Counted from the stretch's first letter, positions 7,752 to 17,841 are shown. The stretch: 64,000 bases of DNA from Candidatus Gastranaerophilales bacterium (GCA_944324475.1 CALUWK010000003.1:1-64000), one strand, 5' to 3'. The notes: a model not told the origin generated them from the letters alone. Numbers and translations are program-made.

Positions 7752-9809
7752 ATGAAGAAAGATTTTTTATTGGAAATACAGGTTCAGGAGCTTCCTTATA
7801 AGTTTATCCCGTCTGCTATATGTCAACTTGAGTGTTCATTTAGGAAGCTTTTGAAAGAAAATGCTCTTGAATATGATAATATTAAGGTTTATGGGACTCC
7901 TAGGCGTCTTGCGGTTTTGATAAATGCATTGGATGTTAATCAAAAAAGTGTTGAAAAAGATGTAAGAGGACCTGTTTTAGATATAGCAAAAGATAGTAAG
8001 GGTAATTATTCTCCCGCTGCGTTGGGTTTTGCAAAGAAAAATAACGTAGATACCTCTTTTCTTTATGAAAAGGATAATTATATATGGGCAAAAATTCAAA
8101 TTAAGGGTAACTTAGCCTCTGAAATTATTAAGAATAATGTTGAGAATATAATTTTAAAACTCCAAGGTTCGCATTTTATGCGTTGGAAAGATTTTGATGA
8201 AAAATTTTCACGTCCCATTGAAAATGTGGTTGCGATTTTTGGAAATGAAGTTATAAATCTTAATATTATGGATAAAAAAGCAACTAACAAGACTGTGGGT
8301 CACAGATTTTCTTTGAATAAAGAAGTTATAATTGATGAACCTAAAAATTATGTTGAATTGATGAGAAAATCTAATGTGATAGTTGATCAAGAGGAAAGAA
8401 AAAAGATTATTATTGAAAGCGCTACAAAATGTGCACAAAGTGAGGGACTTAAAATAAATTTTGATGATATGTCAGATTTGCTTGAAGAGGTTACATATAT
8501 TACAGAATGGCCTATTCCTGTTATTTGTGAATTTGATGAAAAATATCTTCAAATTCCGGCTATAGTTACTACGACGGTTATGTCATCACATCAAAGATAT
8601 TTTCCTTTGTGGACAGAGGATAATAAGTTGTCGAATAAATTTATTACGATGGCTAATTATGTTGGAGATGAGTTTTCTAATATTAAAGCTGGCAATCAGA
8701 GAGTTATTATTGCTCGTTTGGAAGACGGTATATTTTTCTATAATGAAGATACAAAGACAAAATTGATTGATAAGCTTGATAAATTAAAAGGCATGACATT
8801 TCAAAAGAGCTTAGGTACGTTGTATGACAAGACTCAAAGGATGTTGAAATTATCTGAAAAAATATGTGATGAATTGGCCATTAAGGAAAAAGAGGATATT
8901 TTGCGCTGTGCAAAGCTTGCAAAATGTGATCTTTCAACAAGTCTTGTGTTTGAATTTACTGAGCTGCAAGGTTTTATAGGTGAAAATTATGCTCTAAAAG
9001 ACGGAGAGAAGATTAATGTTGCAAAGGGAATTTGCGAACATTATTTTCCTTTGGGGGCAAATTCAATTTTACCTTCTTCTATTGAGGGACAAGTTGTTTC
9101 TATTGCAGATAAGATTGATACAATTTGTGCTTTATTTATCTCAACTCAGGGTGATAAAAAGAAAAAACGCCCCACTGGTTCTAATGATCCTCTTGGTGCA
9201 AGACGTGCTGCTATCGGGATTTTAAGGACGGTAATCGAGAAGAATTTAAAGATTAATATTGAAAATATTATAGATTATTCTTTAAGTCTTTTGTCGGATA
9301 ATTTTTCTATTTCTCTTGAATCAACAATTAAATATGAGTTAAGGGAATTTTTTATTCAAAGACTTTTGGTTATGTATGAAAAAGATTATGGTTCAAAAAT
9401 AATTGCAGCGTTGGAAAGAACTAATCCTTTAGAGGATTTGGTTGGTTTTATAAAACGTGCTCAAGTTTTGGTAAAATATAGAAACGATGAGAATTTTAAT
9501 AAAATTAAAGAAAATGCAAATAGAGTTTCAAGAATTTTAAAAGAAACCTCCGAGGTTGATGTTGACAGTTCTTTGTTTATTTTAGATGAAGAAAAGAAGC
9601 TTTATGATGCAATAAAATCGCATAATAGTTCTTCTGTTAATTTGGATGAATACATAAAGTCTTTAAAAATGTTAATTAAGCCTACGTCTGATTTTTTTGA
9701 AAAAGTGCTTGTTATGGATGATGATGAAAAAATTAAAAATAATCGTTTAGCTATGTTAAATAAATTAAAATTAAAATATGATGTTATTTGTGATTTTGAA
9801 AAGCTTTAG
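7752..9809 (+). CDS. glyS: Glycyl-tRNA synthetase beta subunit
   Basis: 685 residues, the usual length of the tetrameric bacterial GlyRS beta subunit, which helps bind tRNA-Gly while the alpha subunit (not in the window) activates glycine. It begins with the family opening FLLEIQVQELPYKFIPSA. It also has YGTPRRLAVLI, the MSSHQRYFPLW segment, an HD-like GEKINVAKGICEHYFP region, and DPLGARRAAIGILR. It starts a five-gene plus-strand run; the next gene begins on the very next base after its stop. Confidence 0.96.
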   Translation: MKKDFLLEIQVQELPYKFIPSAICQLECSFRKLLKENALEYDNIKVYGTPRRLAVLINALDVNQKSVEKDVRGPVLDIAKDSKGNYSPAALGFAKKNNVDTSFLYEKDNYIWAKIQIKGNLASEIIKNNVENIILKLQGSHFMRWKDFDEKFSRPIENVVAIFGNEVINLNIMDKKATNKTVGHRFSLNKEVIIDEPKNYVELMRKSNVIVDQEERKKIIIESATKCAQSEGLKINFDDMSDLLEEVTYITEWPIPVICEFDEKYLQIPAIVTTTVMSSHQRYFPLWTEDNKLSNKFITMANYVGDEFSNIKAGNQRVIIARLEDGIFFYNEDTKTKLIDKLDKLKGMTFQKSLGTLYDKTQRMLKLSEKICDELAIKEKEDILRCAKLAKCDLSTSLVFEFTELQGFIGENYALKDGEKINVAKGICEHYFPLGANSILPSSIEGQVVSIADKIDTICALFISTQGDKKKKRPTGSNDPLGARRAAIGILRTVIEKNLKINIENIIDYSLSLLSDNFSISLESTIKYELREFFIQRLLVMYEKDYGSKIIAALERTNPLEDLVGFIKRAQVLVKYRNDENFNKIKENANRVSRILKETSEVDVDSSLFILDEEKKLYDAIKSHNSSSVNLDEYIKSLKMLIKPTSDFFEKVLVMDDDEKIKNNRLAMLNKLKLKYDVICDFEKL

Positions 9810-10883
9810 ATGAAGATTTTAATTGTAAGTGATTTATATCCCTTAATTAAAGATAGGTCAATTCCTTCAGTAGTTGAGGATTTTGTGCTTGCCCTAAGGG
9901 AAAAGGTTGAGTGTATTGAAGTTATAAGACCCAATTTTTTATTTAATGTTTTTTTGAGAGGTCATAAGTTTGTAAAATCGGGTGTATATTTTAAAAATGG
10001 TATAAAGGTTTATAATAGGAATTTTATTTTACCTTTTGTTTTTGAAGATAAAAAATTTATAGAAAATTTTAGGGATTTTAATTGTATAATCTCTCATATG
10101 CCATCGGGGCATATATATTCTGATTTGATAAATAAAAATCTTAATTTAGCTCATGTTTCAATTATTCATCAAAGTGATTCGAAAATAATGGAAGATTTTA
10201 AGTATAAGTTATATTTTAAAAAAAGATTAAGAAATTCTTTTTTAAATTCAACTTTATTAGGTGCAAGAAATCATTTTTTAGCTAAAAAGTTCAATGCTAA
10301 TTTTATTTTACCTTCATTTGTATTGAAGGAGAATATAGTTAATGAAAAAAAATTTAAAAAAGATAAAATAAAATTTGTTACTCTGTCTAAATTGATAAAG
10401 AGAAAAAATCTTGATATTGTTATAAATGCATTGAGTAAGATTGATTATGATTTTGAGTATAATATTTTTGGAGAAGGTAAACAAAAAAAATATCTTCAAA
10501 AGTTGGTAAGAAAATATAATTTGCAAGAAAAAGTAAAAATTAACAATTATATTGAGCATGATAAAGTATATGAAAAATTAGATAAAAATGATGTATTTAT
10601 TTTACCTTCGGTTGATGAGACTTTTGGAATCGCATATCTTGAAGCTCTTTCGAGGGGTTTAATTGTGGTGGCATCTAAAAATACGGGCATAGATGGGGTT
10701 ATAAAAGATGGTGAAAACGGTTTTTTAATAGAGCCGTCCATTGAGTCGCTTTTTTTGGTTTTAAATAAGATAAAAAAATGTAATTTTGAAGAAATTAGTC
10801 AAAATTCATTAAGCATGATTAAAAATTATGAAAAAGAGAAAATTATAACGAAATATTTTGAAATTCTTAAAAAAAATCTATGA
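9810..10883 (+). CDS. GT4-type glycosyltransferase
   Basis: A 357-residue GT-B glycosyltransferase of the group 1/GT4 kind. It has the C-terminal nucleotide-sugar site (FVTLSKLIKRKNLDIVINAL, YNIFGEGKQKKYLQKL) and the donor-binding motif ILPSVDETFGIAYLEALSRG with the EX7E glutamates. Such enzymes build cell-envelope glycans; donor and acceptor are unknown. The ATG directly follows the glyS stop, so translation is probably coupled. Confidence 0.88.
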   Translation: MKILIVSDLYPLIKDRSIPSVVEDFVLALREKVECIEVIRPNFLFNVFLRGHKFVKSGVYFKNGIKVYNRNFILPFVFEDKKFIENFRDFNCIISHMPSGHIYSDLINKNLNLAHVSIIHQSDSKIMEDFKYKLYFKKRLRNSFLNSTLLGARNHFLAKKFNANFILPSFVLKENIVNEKKFKKDKIKFVTLSKLIKRKNLDIVINALSKIDYDFEYNIFGEGKQKKYLQKLVRKYNLQEKVKINNYIEHDKVYEKLDKNDVFILPSVDETFGIAYLEALSRGLIVVASKNTGIDGVIKDGENGFLIEPSIESLFLVLNKIKKCNFEEISQNSLSMIKNYEKEKIITKYFEILKKNL

Positions 10884-10938
10884 AATAAGATATTTTTAAA
10901 ATATAATGTTTTTAAAAGATGACAAGAAGGAATTAAAA

Positions 10939-11592
10939 ATGCAAGCAAGAAGAGCAAGCAGGGAATTAGCTTTGATATTATTTTCACAGTTAGATAAAAA
11001 TTTGGAAAAATATAAAGATGAGGATTTTGTTCAAATAGTTTTAAAATCCGTTAGGACTTTAGTTTCAAATTCTCACGATGAGGTTTCAATGTGTGTTTCT
11101 GAATTGACAAATATAAAAAATCAGATTATAGATTTTGAAAATAATCATGAAGATAATCTTTCTCGACCAATAGATTGTGAAAATATTCCTGTGGCCGTTC
11201 CTTTAACATCTGACTTAGAAGGAAAAATAGATGTTCTGTTAAATGCTGCAGAAAAAACTTTATCCGCATTGGATGTTGCAGAGTTGTGTACTTTAGCTAA
11301 TAAGGAAGATGTCCGAGAATATATAATGGAGATATGCTTTAAATATCAAAAACATAAACAAGAAATTGATAAAATGATAAGTGATTATGCTTTTGGCTGG
11401 GATATAGAAAGGCTCTTTAAAATAGATAAAGATATTTTAAGAATTGCAATAACCGAGCTTGTTTATATTAAAGATGCTCCTCATAAAGTAGTTATTGATG
11501 AGGCCTTGGAGTTAGCTAAAAAGTATTCAACCGAAGATTCCCCTTCATTTATAAATGGTATTTTGGCAAGAGTAGTTGAGAAATATGTTTAA
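10939..11592 (+). CDS. nusB: Transcription antitermination protein NusB
   Basis: NusB binds boxA RNA with S10 (NusE) in rRNA antitermination. The N-terminal RRASRELALILFSQLD and C-terminal FKIDKDILRIAITELVYIKDAPHKVVIDEALELAKKY with SFINGILARVV are family marks. A longer frame begins at 10906, but I prefer the ATG at 10939: AAGGAA lies 7 nt upstream and the protein then begins MQARRASREL as in other NusB proteins. At 217 residues it is longer than E. coli NusB (139) because of an insertion of about 60 residues after the first helices. Confidence 0.88.
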   Translation: MQARRASRELALILFSQLDKNLEKYKDEDFVQIVLKSVRTLVSNSHDEVSMCVSELTNIKNQIIDFENNHEDNLSRPIDCENIPVAVPLTSDLEGKIDVLLNAAEKTLSALDVAELCTLANKEDVREYIMEICFKYQKHKQEIDKMISDYAFGWDIERLFKIDKDILRIAITELVYIKDAPHKVVIDEALELAKKYSTEDSPSFINGILARVVEKYV

Positions 11593-12535
11593 TTTTTTTA
11601 AAAATAAGAATGATGTAAACAGAGAAAAAATCCAAAATAATTCAGGTTTTGTAGTTTTAAAGAGTGTTTTATCAAAAACTGCAAATTCATTGGTAAATAG
11701 TGTTACAAATTCAATTACGGGAGATAAATTTGTTGATGAATTTGAGCTTGAAGATATTGAAACAATGTTAATTAAAGCAGATTTAGGTGTTGATTTATCC
11801 GTTGAGATTGTAAATAAAATAAAAGATGAAAAAGTTAAATCATCTCAATTAAGAGATTTTTTAAGAAAAGAATTTAGCGAAATTTTAAATGTTGAAAAAG
11901 AAGAAAAATTAAGTTTTGATAAAGATAAGCTAAATATTTATCTTGTGGTTGGAGTTAATGGCGCAGGAAAAACTACTTTAATAGGTAAACTTGCAAATAA
12001 ATTTAGAGCTTGTGGAAATAAAGTTTTATTAGTTGCTGGGGATACATTTAGGGCTGCTGCAGAAGAGCAGCTTGAAATTTGGTCAAAAAGAGCGCATGTG
12101 GATATTTTGCGCGAAGATAAAGCAGATAGTGCGTCTTTGGCATTTAGAGCAATAGATTTGGCAAGAAAAGAAAAATATAATGTTGTAATTATAGATACTG
12201 CTGGACGCTTGCAAAACAAATTTAATTTAATTGAAGAATTGAAAAAGATTAAAAATGTTATATTAAAAAAACTTGACGGCGCAAATCTTGAAACTATATT
12301 GGTTCTTGACGGTTCACAAGGACAAAATGGTTTAAGTCAGGCGCTTGTTTTTAAAGAAGCTGTTGATATAACTTCTATTGCTATTACTAAACTAGATGGA
12401 AGTGCTAAAGGTGGAATAATTTTTTCAATAGCTAAAAATTTAAAATTACCGACTAAACTGATTGGAATTGGCGAAGGCATTGAAGATTTGACAGATTTTA
12501 GTAAAAATGATTTTATAAATGCTCTTTTCGATTGA
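11585..12535 (+). CDS. ftsY: Signal recognition particle receptor FtsY
   Basis: SRP GTPase receptor that docks ribosome-nascent chains at the membrane. Visible are an NG domain with P-loop GVNGAGKTTLIGKLA, DTFRAAAEEQL, the G3 motif DTAGRLQ, and TKLDGSAKGG (G4). The acidic A domain is very short. I choose the ATG at 11585, which overlaps the nusB stop by 8 nt; a TTG nine bases earlier is possible. The tight overlap indicates coupling with nusB. Confidence 0.95.
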   Translation: MFNFFKNKNDVNREKIQNNSGFVVLKSVLSKTANSLVNSVTNSITGDKFVDEFELEDIETMLIKADLGVDLSVEIVNKIKDEKVKSSQLRDFLRKEFSEILNVEKEEKLSFDKDKLNIYLVVGVNGAGKTTLIGKLANKFRACGNKVLLVAGDTFRAAAEEQLEIWSKRAHVDILREDKADSASLAFRAIDLARKEKYNVVIIDTAGRLQNKFNLIEELKKIKNVILKKLDGANLETILVLDGSQGQNGLSQALVFKEAVDITSIAITKLDGSAKGGIIFSIAKNLKLPTKLIGIGEGIEDLTDFSKNDFINALFD

Positions 12536-12537
12536 AA

Positions 12538-15105
12538 ATGGAAGAAAAATTTTCATATACAAAATTATTCACGATTTTATTTTCAGTATTTTACATATTG
12601 GGGCTTTTTGCTTCTTTTTATAATTATTCATTAATTGTTTCTGTTATTGTTCTTTTTGTTTTAATTTTAATCACTTTGTTTTTAAATTTTGGCTTTAAGA
12701 GAGTAATTATATTATATTTAGTCTTTTTTCTTGGAATTTTAAGAGCGTCTGATAGTGAAAATATAGATAAATCTTTAGAGAATATAAGCACAGGTGGTGT
12801 TGTTTTAGCTGGTCAAGTGGTGTCATCAAAGGAAATTTCAAACAGGTATAAAAGAGTCAGATTTAATATTAAAGTTGATAAAGCAAAGATTTTAAATAAA
12901 AATTTTAAAAATCTTAATTCTAAAGTTTTAGTTAGTTATATTAGTGAAAATGATAATACACCTGAAATAAATATAGGAGACTATATTGAAGTTGAAGGTA
13001 GATTGTCATCTCCTAAGGAAGCTAAAAATCCTCATCAATTTAATTATAAGAGGTATCTTTTAAATAATGATTGCGTAAATGTTTTATATGCAAAATCAGA
13101 AACAATTAAGAAAATTAAAGAACCTGTTTTTGATATTCATAATTTGAATGATTGTTGGTATTATATTTTAAAAGAATTTGAAATAAAAAGACAAGAAGTT
13201 ATTTTCCGGCATGCAAAATATATAAAACATCCTGAACTTGAAATTTTGGGTGGTATAGTATTTGGTAATGAGACTATAAATCCGGATGAAAAAGTAAAAG
13301 AGGATTTTAAAAATTCAGGTTTATTACATCTTTTGGCTGCAAGTGGATTAAATGTTGCTTTGATATTTGGTATATGGTGGTGGATTGCAATGTTAGTGCG
13401 TATTCCATATAACTTTTCAATTATTTTAGGAGCTTTCTTTGTTATTTTATATACTTTTATGACCGGTTTTCCTCCTTCTATTTTAAGGGCATCTTGTATG
13501 CTTTTATTTGTTTTGTTTGGAAAATTGATAGATAGGAATGTTAATTCTGTTGCGTTGGTATTTTTTGTTGGATTTTTGATTTTGTTATTTAATCCTAAAA
13601 TGATTTTTGATGTTGGTTTTCAATTATCATTTGTTGTAACATTAGGGTTGATTATTACTTGTCCTGTTGTTATTTCAAAAATAGCTGACAAAGATAAGAA
13701 GTTTAAAGAAAAATATAAAAATTCAAAAGCATTAGTGAAATATTTTGTTTATGCATTTTCTCCTGTTAATGTTACTTCTGTATTTTTGGTTCCTTTGGTT
13801 GCGCAAATTTGGGTAATGCCTTTGCAGATGCATTATTTTAATAATTTTGCATTGTTTAGCGTTCCTGCTAATATTGCGGTAATTCCTTTTATTGGTATGT
13901 TAAGTTTTATTGGATTTGTTAGTTCAATAATTTCTCTTATTCCTTATTTGAATGAACCAATGGTATATTTGTTTGATATGATTGCAAAACCAATGCTTAC
14001 ATTATTGGTTAAAATAAGTGAATTCTTTGCGTCTTTTAAATGTTCAATGCTGAGTGTTATGGGATTAGATGTGTTTCAAATGTTTGGAATTTGGATTTTA
14101 ATTTTGCTTTTTCTTTTAAATTTCAAATATGATTTTAAAAATAAAAAATTTTTGGTTGTTTTTGTTTCTTTTGCTTTAATTTTTTTAATAAGTTTTATAA
14201 AAATTGATAATTTTAGAAATGATTTTGAAATAGTTATGTTTGATGTTGAAAATGCTGATAGTTTCTTAATTAAGACTCCTAGGAGAAATTATGTTCTTAT
14301 CGATGCTGGCAGAAAACCTTATAAAGGTTTGTCCAGTGGAGAAATTATTTTGAATCGTTATTTTAAAAATGAAAGAATAACAAAATTAGAAAAACTTATA
14401 ATAACGCATTTTGATATGGACCATTGTGGAGGGGTAATTGATGTTATTAAATCAATTAAAACACATGAAATTATAATTCAAAAAGATAAAGCTAAATCAG
14501 AATTATCTCAAGAAATTCTGAATTATATTAAAGAAAATAATTTGAATTATAAAACTGCAAAGAATAATGAAGTTGTATATTTTGAACCTGATTTGGAGAT
14601 TAGAACTTTTGTCCCTGAAGTAAAAATGTTAAAAAATGATGATTCTTTTGATAATGAAACTTCGGTTGTTGTACTTATAACTTATAAGGGCAGGAATTTT
14701 CTTTTTATGGGTGATGTGGGTATTAAAGGATTTAATTCTATTGTAAAAAATTTACCTGATAAGATTGATATCATAAAAGTTGGTCACCATGGTGCAAAAG
14801 ATGTATTAAATAAGAAAATATTGAATAACATAAAACCTGATTATGCTTTAATTTCTACAGGGATAAATAAATTTGGTCATCCTCACTACACTACTATTAA
14901 CCTTCTTAGTGAAAATAATGTAAAAATTATTTCTACCAGAAATTATGGTTTTGTCAAAATAATTTTGGATAAAAATTTGAACTATAGATTTTATCATTTT
15001 GAAAGTGAAACCAAGAAACTCAAAAAGGTTTTATTTGATAAACAAAATATTATTCCTTTTCATAAATCAAAATATGTACAAGATTTTATAAAAGCTAATC
15101 AATAG
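12538..15105 (+). CDS. comEC: ComEC/Rec2 DNA-uptake channel protein
   Basis: 855 residues. N-terminal membrane helices and an OB-like DUF4131 region are followed by the multi-pass Competence domain (LLHLLAASGLNVALIFGI, FMTGFPPSILRASCMLLF). A C-terminal metallo-beta-lactamase-like domain (about 565-820) carries THFDMDHCGG and GHHGAKD. This is the full three-domain ComEC layout; the protein moves single-stranded DNA across the inner membrane in natural transformation. ATG 12538 is preferred over the TTG at 12532, which overlaps the ftsY stop. The 3' end overlaps the convergent gene by 11 bp. No other competence cluster is seen nearby. Confidence 0.93.
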   Translation: MEEKFSYTKLFTILFSVFYILGLFASFYNYSLIVSVIVLFVLILITLFLNFGFKRVIILYLVFFLGILRASDSENIDKSLENISTGGVVLAGQVVSSKEISNRYKRVRFNIKVDKAKILNKNFKNLNSKVLVSYISENDNTPEINIGDYIEVEGRLSSPKEAKNPHQFNYKRYLLNNDCVNVLYAKSETIKKIKEPVFDIHNLNDCWYYILKEFEIKRQEVIFRHAKYIKHPELEILGGIVFGNETINPDEKVKEDFKNSGLLHLLAASGLNVALIFGIWWWIAMLVRIPYNFSIILGAFFVILYTFMTGFPPSILRASCMLLFVLFGKLIDRNVNSVALVFFVGFLILLFNPKMIFDVGFQLSFVVTLGLIITCPVVISKIADKDKKFKEKYKNSKALVKYFVYAFSPVNVTSVFLVPLVAQIWVMPLQMHYFNNFALFSVPANIAVIPFIGMLSFIGFVSSIISLIPYLNEPMVYLFDMIAKPMLTLLVKISEFFASFKCSMLSVMGLDVFQMFGIWILILLFLLNFKYDFKNKKFLVVFVSFALIFLISFIKIDNFRNDFEIVMFDVENADSFLIKTPRRNYVLIDAGRKPYKGLSSGEIILNRYFKNERITKLEKLIITHFDMDHCGGVIDVIKSIKTHEIIIQKDKAKSELSQEILNYIKENNLNYKTAKNNEVVYFEPDLEIRTFVPEVKMLKNDDSFDNETSVVVLITYKGRNFLFMGDVGIKGFNSIVKNLPDKIDIIKVGHHGAKDVLNKKILNNIKPDYALISTGINKFGHPHYTTINLLSENNVKIISTRNYGFVKIILDKNLNYRFYHFESETKKLKKVLFDKQNIIPFHKSKYVQDFIKANQ

Positions 15106-15550
15106 CAATTTTAATAATAACTTTTTTAATGTTTTCAGAGTTGTTTACACTTAACATTGGCGCATGGACATCATTAGGATAAAAAATTATAAATTCACCT
15201 TCTTCGAGGTTAATATAGTTGTATTTTTCTCCTTTTAAAAATTCTACATCTTTATTTGTGTCATAGTTTTTAATGCTTTTAAAATTTTTGTATATTCCAT
15301 ATCCCATACATTCTTTTCCTGTTATTAGATATTGAATATCTATATATTTTTTGTGTGCTTCCCATTTTTTTTCAGATTTTTCTTTAGTGGTGAGATTTTG
15401 TACATTAGCAAATATTTTATTTCCTTGTATTTCATATTTGCCTTCTTTTAGAGATTTTAAATTGTTATTTAAAAGGAATTCAAAGCATATTTTAAAGTTT
15501 TCATTAAGTTTATAATATTGTTGCGCGTTGTTTAAGTTATCAAATATCAT
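15095..15550 (-). CDS. YhcH/YjgK/YiaL (DUF386) family protein
   Basis: 151-residue cupin-like protein of the YhcH/YjgK/YiaL family. Marks are the WEAHKKYIDIQYLITGKE segment and the C-terminal GEFIIFYPNDVHAPML with metal-binding-type histidine and aspartate. Some family members act in sialic-acid or sugar metabolism, or as the EbgC partner of a galactosidase, but no such enzyme is adjacent, so the substrate is unknown. Its start overlaps the stop of the upstream GT2 gene by 4 bp, so the two form one transcript. Confidence 0.9.
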   Translation of the reverse strand: MIFDNLNNAQQYYKLNENFKICFEFLLNNNLKSLKEGKYEIQGNKIFANVQNLTTKEKSEKKWEAHKKYIDIQYLITGKECMGYGIYKNFKSIKNYDTNKDVEFLKGEKYNYINLEEGEFIIFYPNDVHAPMLSVNNSENIKKVIIKIAID

Positions 15551-16314
15551 GGTTGCTCCTTTATTTTTTCAAATAACATAACTTCAAAAATGAAACTTTT
15601 AATAGCTTTTTCTTTTGCGTAGATGAAGCCTTCTTTTCCACACATAAAAGCTGTTTTTAAAAAATATTGTTTTATGAATATCAAAAAAGGTTTTATAAAA
15701 ATTGATGGTTTTTTTGAGGTTGTATTTTTTAAAAGTATTTTATTTTCATCAATGAATTGGTAAATTTTTCTTGAAATGTTCAAATTATCATATTTTAAAA
15801 TGTATAGATTTTTAATTTTAAATGTTTTGTTTATTTTTTGTGTTTTATTTGGGTTTATTTTTAAATGGGTTTTGTAATTACTGCTAAAATATGCCATGCC
15901 TTTTTTAAAAAATTTTAATTCTTGTTTTATTCTTGCCGCTTTTACCTCTTTATTGTATATAAAAATTTTTTTGTTTAAGGCAACTATCGGTCTATTTTTT
16001 TTAGGATTTTCGGCATAATTTTTAAGTTCAAAAAGAAGCTTTCGAGGCACTATTTCGTCATCTTCTAAAAAAAGTATCCAATCAAAATTAGCTTCGTTTA
16101 TCGCATTATTTAGCGTGTTTTCAAGTTCATTTTTATTTGAATATATTATTTTTGCTTTATATTCTTTTGCTATTTCTATGGTGTCATCAGTTGAATGACA
16201 ATCAACTATTATGATTTCACTGTGGTCTTTAATTGCTTCAATAACTTCGCAAAGAGTTTTTTCTGAGTTATCTGTTTTTATTATTGTGCTAATTTTTAGA
16301 TTGTTTTTTGTCAT
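15547..16314 (-). CDS. GT2-family glycosyltransferase
   Basis: 255 residues, GT-A fold. It has the N-terminal strand ISTIIKTDNSEKTLCEVIEAI, IIIVDCHSTDDTIEIAKEY, and an acidic donor/metal motif FLEDDEIVP in place of DxD. This resembles the WaaE/KdtX-type small GT2 enzymes acting on lipopolysaccharide cores (tentative). It overlaps the YhcH-family gene downstream by 4 bp. The C-terminal third is basic and aromatic, as in peripheral membrane transferases. Confidence 0.85.
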   Translation of the reverse strand: MTKNNLKISTIIKTDNSEKTLCEVIEAIKDHSEIIIVDCHSTDDTIEIAKEYKAKIIYSNKNELENTLNNAINEANFDWILFLEDDEIVPRKLLFELKNYAENPKKNRPIVALNKKIFIYNKEVKAARIKQELKFFKKGMAYFSSNYKTHLKINPNKTQKINKTFKIKNLYILKYDNLNISRKIYQFIDENKILLKNTTSKKPSIFIKPFLIFIKQYFLKTAFMCGKEGFIYAKEKAIKSFIFEVMLFEKIKEQP

Positions 16315-16351
16315 AAAAAAATTTTAGCAAAAATTTTTATTTTGGGCTAAA

Positions 16352-17116
16352 TTATTGATTTGGAATTTTAATGCTTCCTCTAACGTCTTTATTTATTCCT
16401 ACTGTTTCAAACAGCGAATTTGAAAGATCTTGTTCGTTTTGAGCGCTTAAAAATTTTCCACTTGTCATTAAGGCTGTGCATTTTAGTTGATTGTTTGCTT
16501 CAATATCATGAATATCGAAGGCTATGACATCAATTTTAACATCATCTCTTGTTTTCATAAGATTTATTACGTATGTGCAAGGGCTTTCATCACAATTTTC
16601 TCCCCCATCGGTTAAAAGAATGATGTGTTTTTTGCCAGTTGTTCCGATGAAATCGTTATTTATTGCTTGTTTAAGGGAATAAGTAATTGGGGTCCATCCT
16701 GTTGCACTGGTTTTATATAAACTTGTTAAAATTTGCTGATAGTTACCAGTACCTAAAGGTACGGTCAGACTTGATGCTTGGCAGCCTTGAAGATAGGTAA
16801 AACCGGCTTTATGTCCGTATACTCTCAATCCGGTTTTAATATTGGCAGGAATTTTGGGTAAAATCTCGGCTAAAGTATTTCTTGCCATATCAATTTTAGC
16901 TTTACCATCTATTTTATCGTTCATAGAATTTGAAAAATCTACAATAAAAATTATTTGAGAATCTTTTTGAGCTTTTGCAACATTTTTAGATATTTCAGTG
17001 ATATTTTCTGGCACATACACCTTATAGCTATAGTTTGGCTCTGTTTTAGCTTTGGGGCATAATATAGCCGTAAAAAATGCTAAAAATATTATGCTAAAAA
17101 TTACTTTATTTTTCAT
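16352..17116 (-). CDS. Secreted von Willebrand factor A domain protein
   Basis: 254 residues if started at the ATG at 17116, which begins a clear signal peptide (MKNKVIFSIIFLAFFTAILC); the in-frame start 57 bases earlier would bury it. A VWA domain follows, with the metal-ion-dependent adhesion site DFSNSMND, a threonine in ATGWTPITYSL, and the ILLTDGGENCDESPC strand. It resembles the TerY/YfbK-type VWA proteins found in periplasmic or surface roles. Partners are unknown; neighbours give no clear clue. Confidence 0.85.
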   Translation of the reverse strand: MKNKVIFSIIFLAFFTAILCPKAKTEPNYSYKVYVPENITEISKNVAKAQKDSQIIFIVDFSNSMNDKIDGKAKIDMARNTLAEILPKIPANIKTGLRVYGHKAGFTYLQGCQASSLTVPLGTGNYQQILTSLYKTSATGWTPITYSLKQAINNDFIGTTGKKHIILLTDGGENCDESPCTYVINLMKTRDDVKIDVIAFDIHDIEANNQLKCTALMTSGKFLSAQNEQDLSNSLFETVGINKDVRGSIKIPNQ

Positions 17117-17179
17117 AAGGTTTATTATACACCAATATTCTTTTTGTTTTGTTGTATAAAGAGATATTACCAACTAACC

Positions 17180-17647
17180 TTATAGCTTAATTAAGGCATC
17201 TTGTGATAATTCTTGTCTGAGTTGCTCTACTGTAACTTTTTCTATGGGAGAGTTGTTGTCTTTTCTTAAAAATACAGTTTCAATTCCTGATTGCACAATG
17301 AATCTTTTGCACAAAATACAAATAAAATTATGTCCCCATATATACATAGTTCCATTTTGGCAACGGTCTTGTCCTGCTTGTATTATAGCATTTTGCTCTG
17401 CATGGATGCTTCTGCAGGTTTCATATCTTGTTCCTGAGGGGATGTTATTTTTAATTCTGTAACATTCGCCAAGTTCCATACAAGAGATTACTTTTGATGG
17501 TACGCCATTATAACCTGTTGCTTTAATTTTTTTATCTGCTCCGACTATTACTGCTCCAACTTTGGCTCTCAAACAATTTGAGCGTTTTGCAACTGTATGA
17601 GCAATTTCTAAGAAGTATTCGTCCCACTCTATTGGTTTGTTATTCAT
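17180..17647 (-). CDS. dCMP deaminase
   Basis: 155-residue zinc deaminase that converts dCMP to dUMP for dTTP synthesis. The catalytic HAEQNAII motif (HxE) and the second zinc motif CILCKR (canonical PCxxC with the first proline changed) are visible, as are AKRSNCLRAKVGAVIV and GYNGVPS near the start, and an inserted cysteine-bearing loop (SCMELGECYRIKN) typical of ComEB-type dCMP deaminases. The reading frame starts at an ATG preceded by AGGAAT. Confidence 0.93.
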   Translation of the reverse strand: MNNKPIEWDEYFLEIAHTVAKRSNCLRAKVGAVIVGADKKIKATGYNGVPSKVISCMELGECYRIKNNIPSGTRYETCRSIHAEQNAIIQAGQDRCQNGTMYIWGHNFICILCKRFIVQSGIETVFLRKDNNSPIEKVTVEQLRQELSQDALIKL

Positions 17648-17743
17648 TTTAAAATTCCTCTTTAATAAAATGTTACCATAGAAGCATGCTAAAAATGTCT
17701 TGAAGTTCTTTCATATTAAGAAATATTACGTAAAAATTAACAT

Positions 17744-17783
17744 ACTAAAACATGCACCATGGCATGGTTTTAGCATGTTTTTA
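17744..17783 (+). terminator. Possible hairpin between the dCMP deaminase and yggS regions
   Basis: CTAAAACATGC (17744-17754) pairs with GCATGGTTTTAG (17762-17773) with one bulged base, followed by CATGTTTTTA. It lies upstream of the yggS promoter, so it might insulate it. The flanking sequence repeats the AGCATG word. No other feature is seen between 17648 and 17813. Confidence 0.35.
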
Positions 17784-17813
17784 ATTCTTATAAAATTAAG
17801 TGAAATGAATTTT

Positions 17814-17841
17814 TTGCAAGTTAAAAACAATATTTTATAAT
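17814..17841 (+). promoter_or_regulatory. Sigma70-type promoter for yggS-sepF
   Basis: TTGCAA, 16-nt spacer, TATAAT. Predicted transcription start is about 17848, giving a leader of about 57 nt to the chosen yggS start. Confidence 0.6.

Noticed and set aside
16352-17173. Start of the VWA gene at 17173
   Set aside because: It would place 19 residues before an evident signal peptide; the ATG at 17116 gives a normal exported protein.
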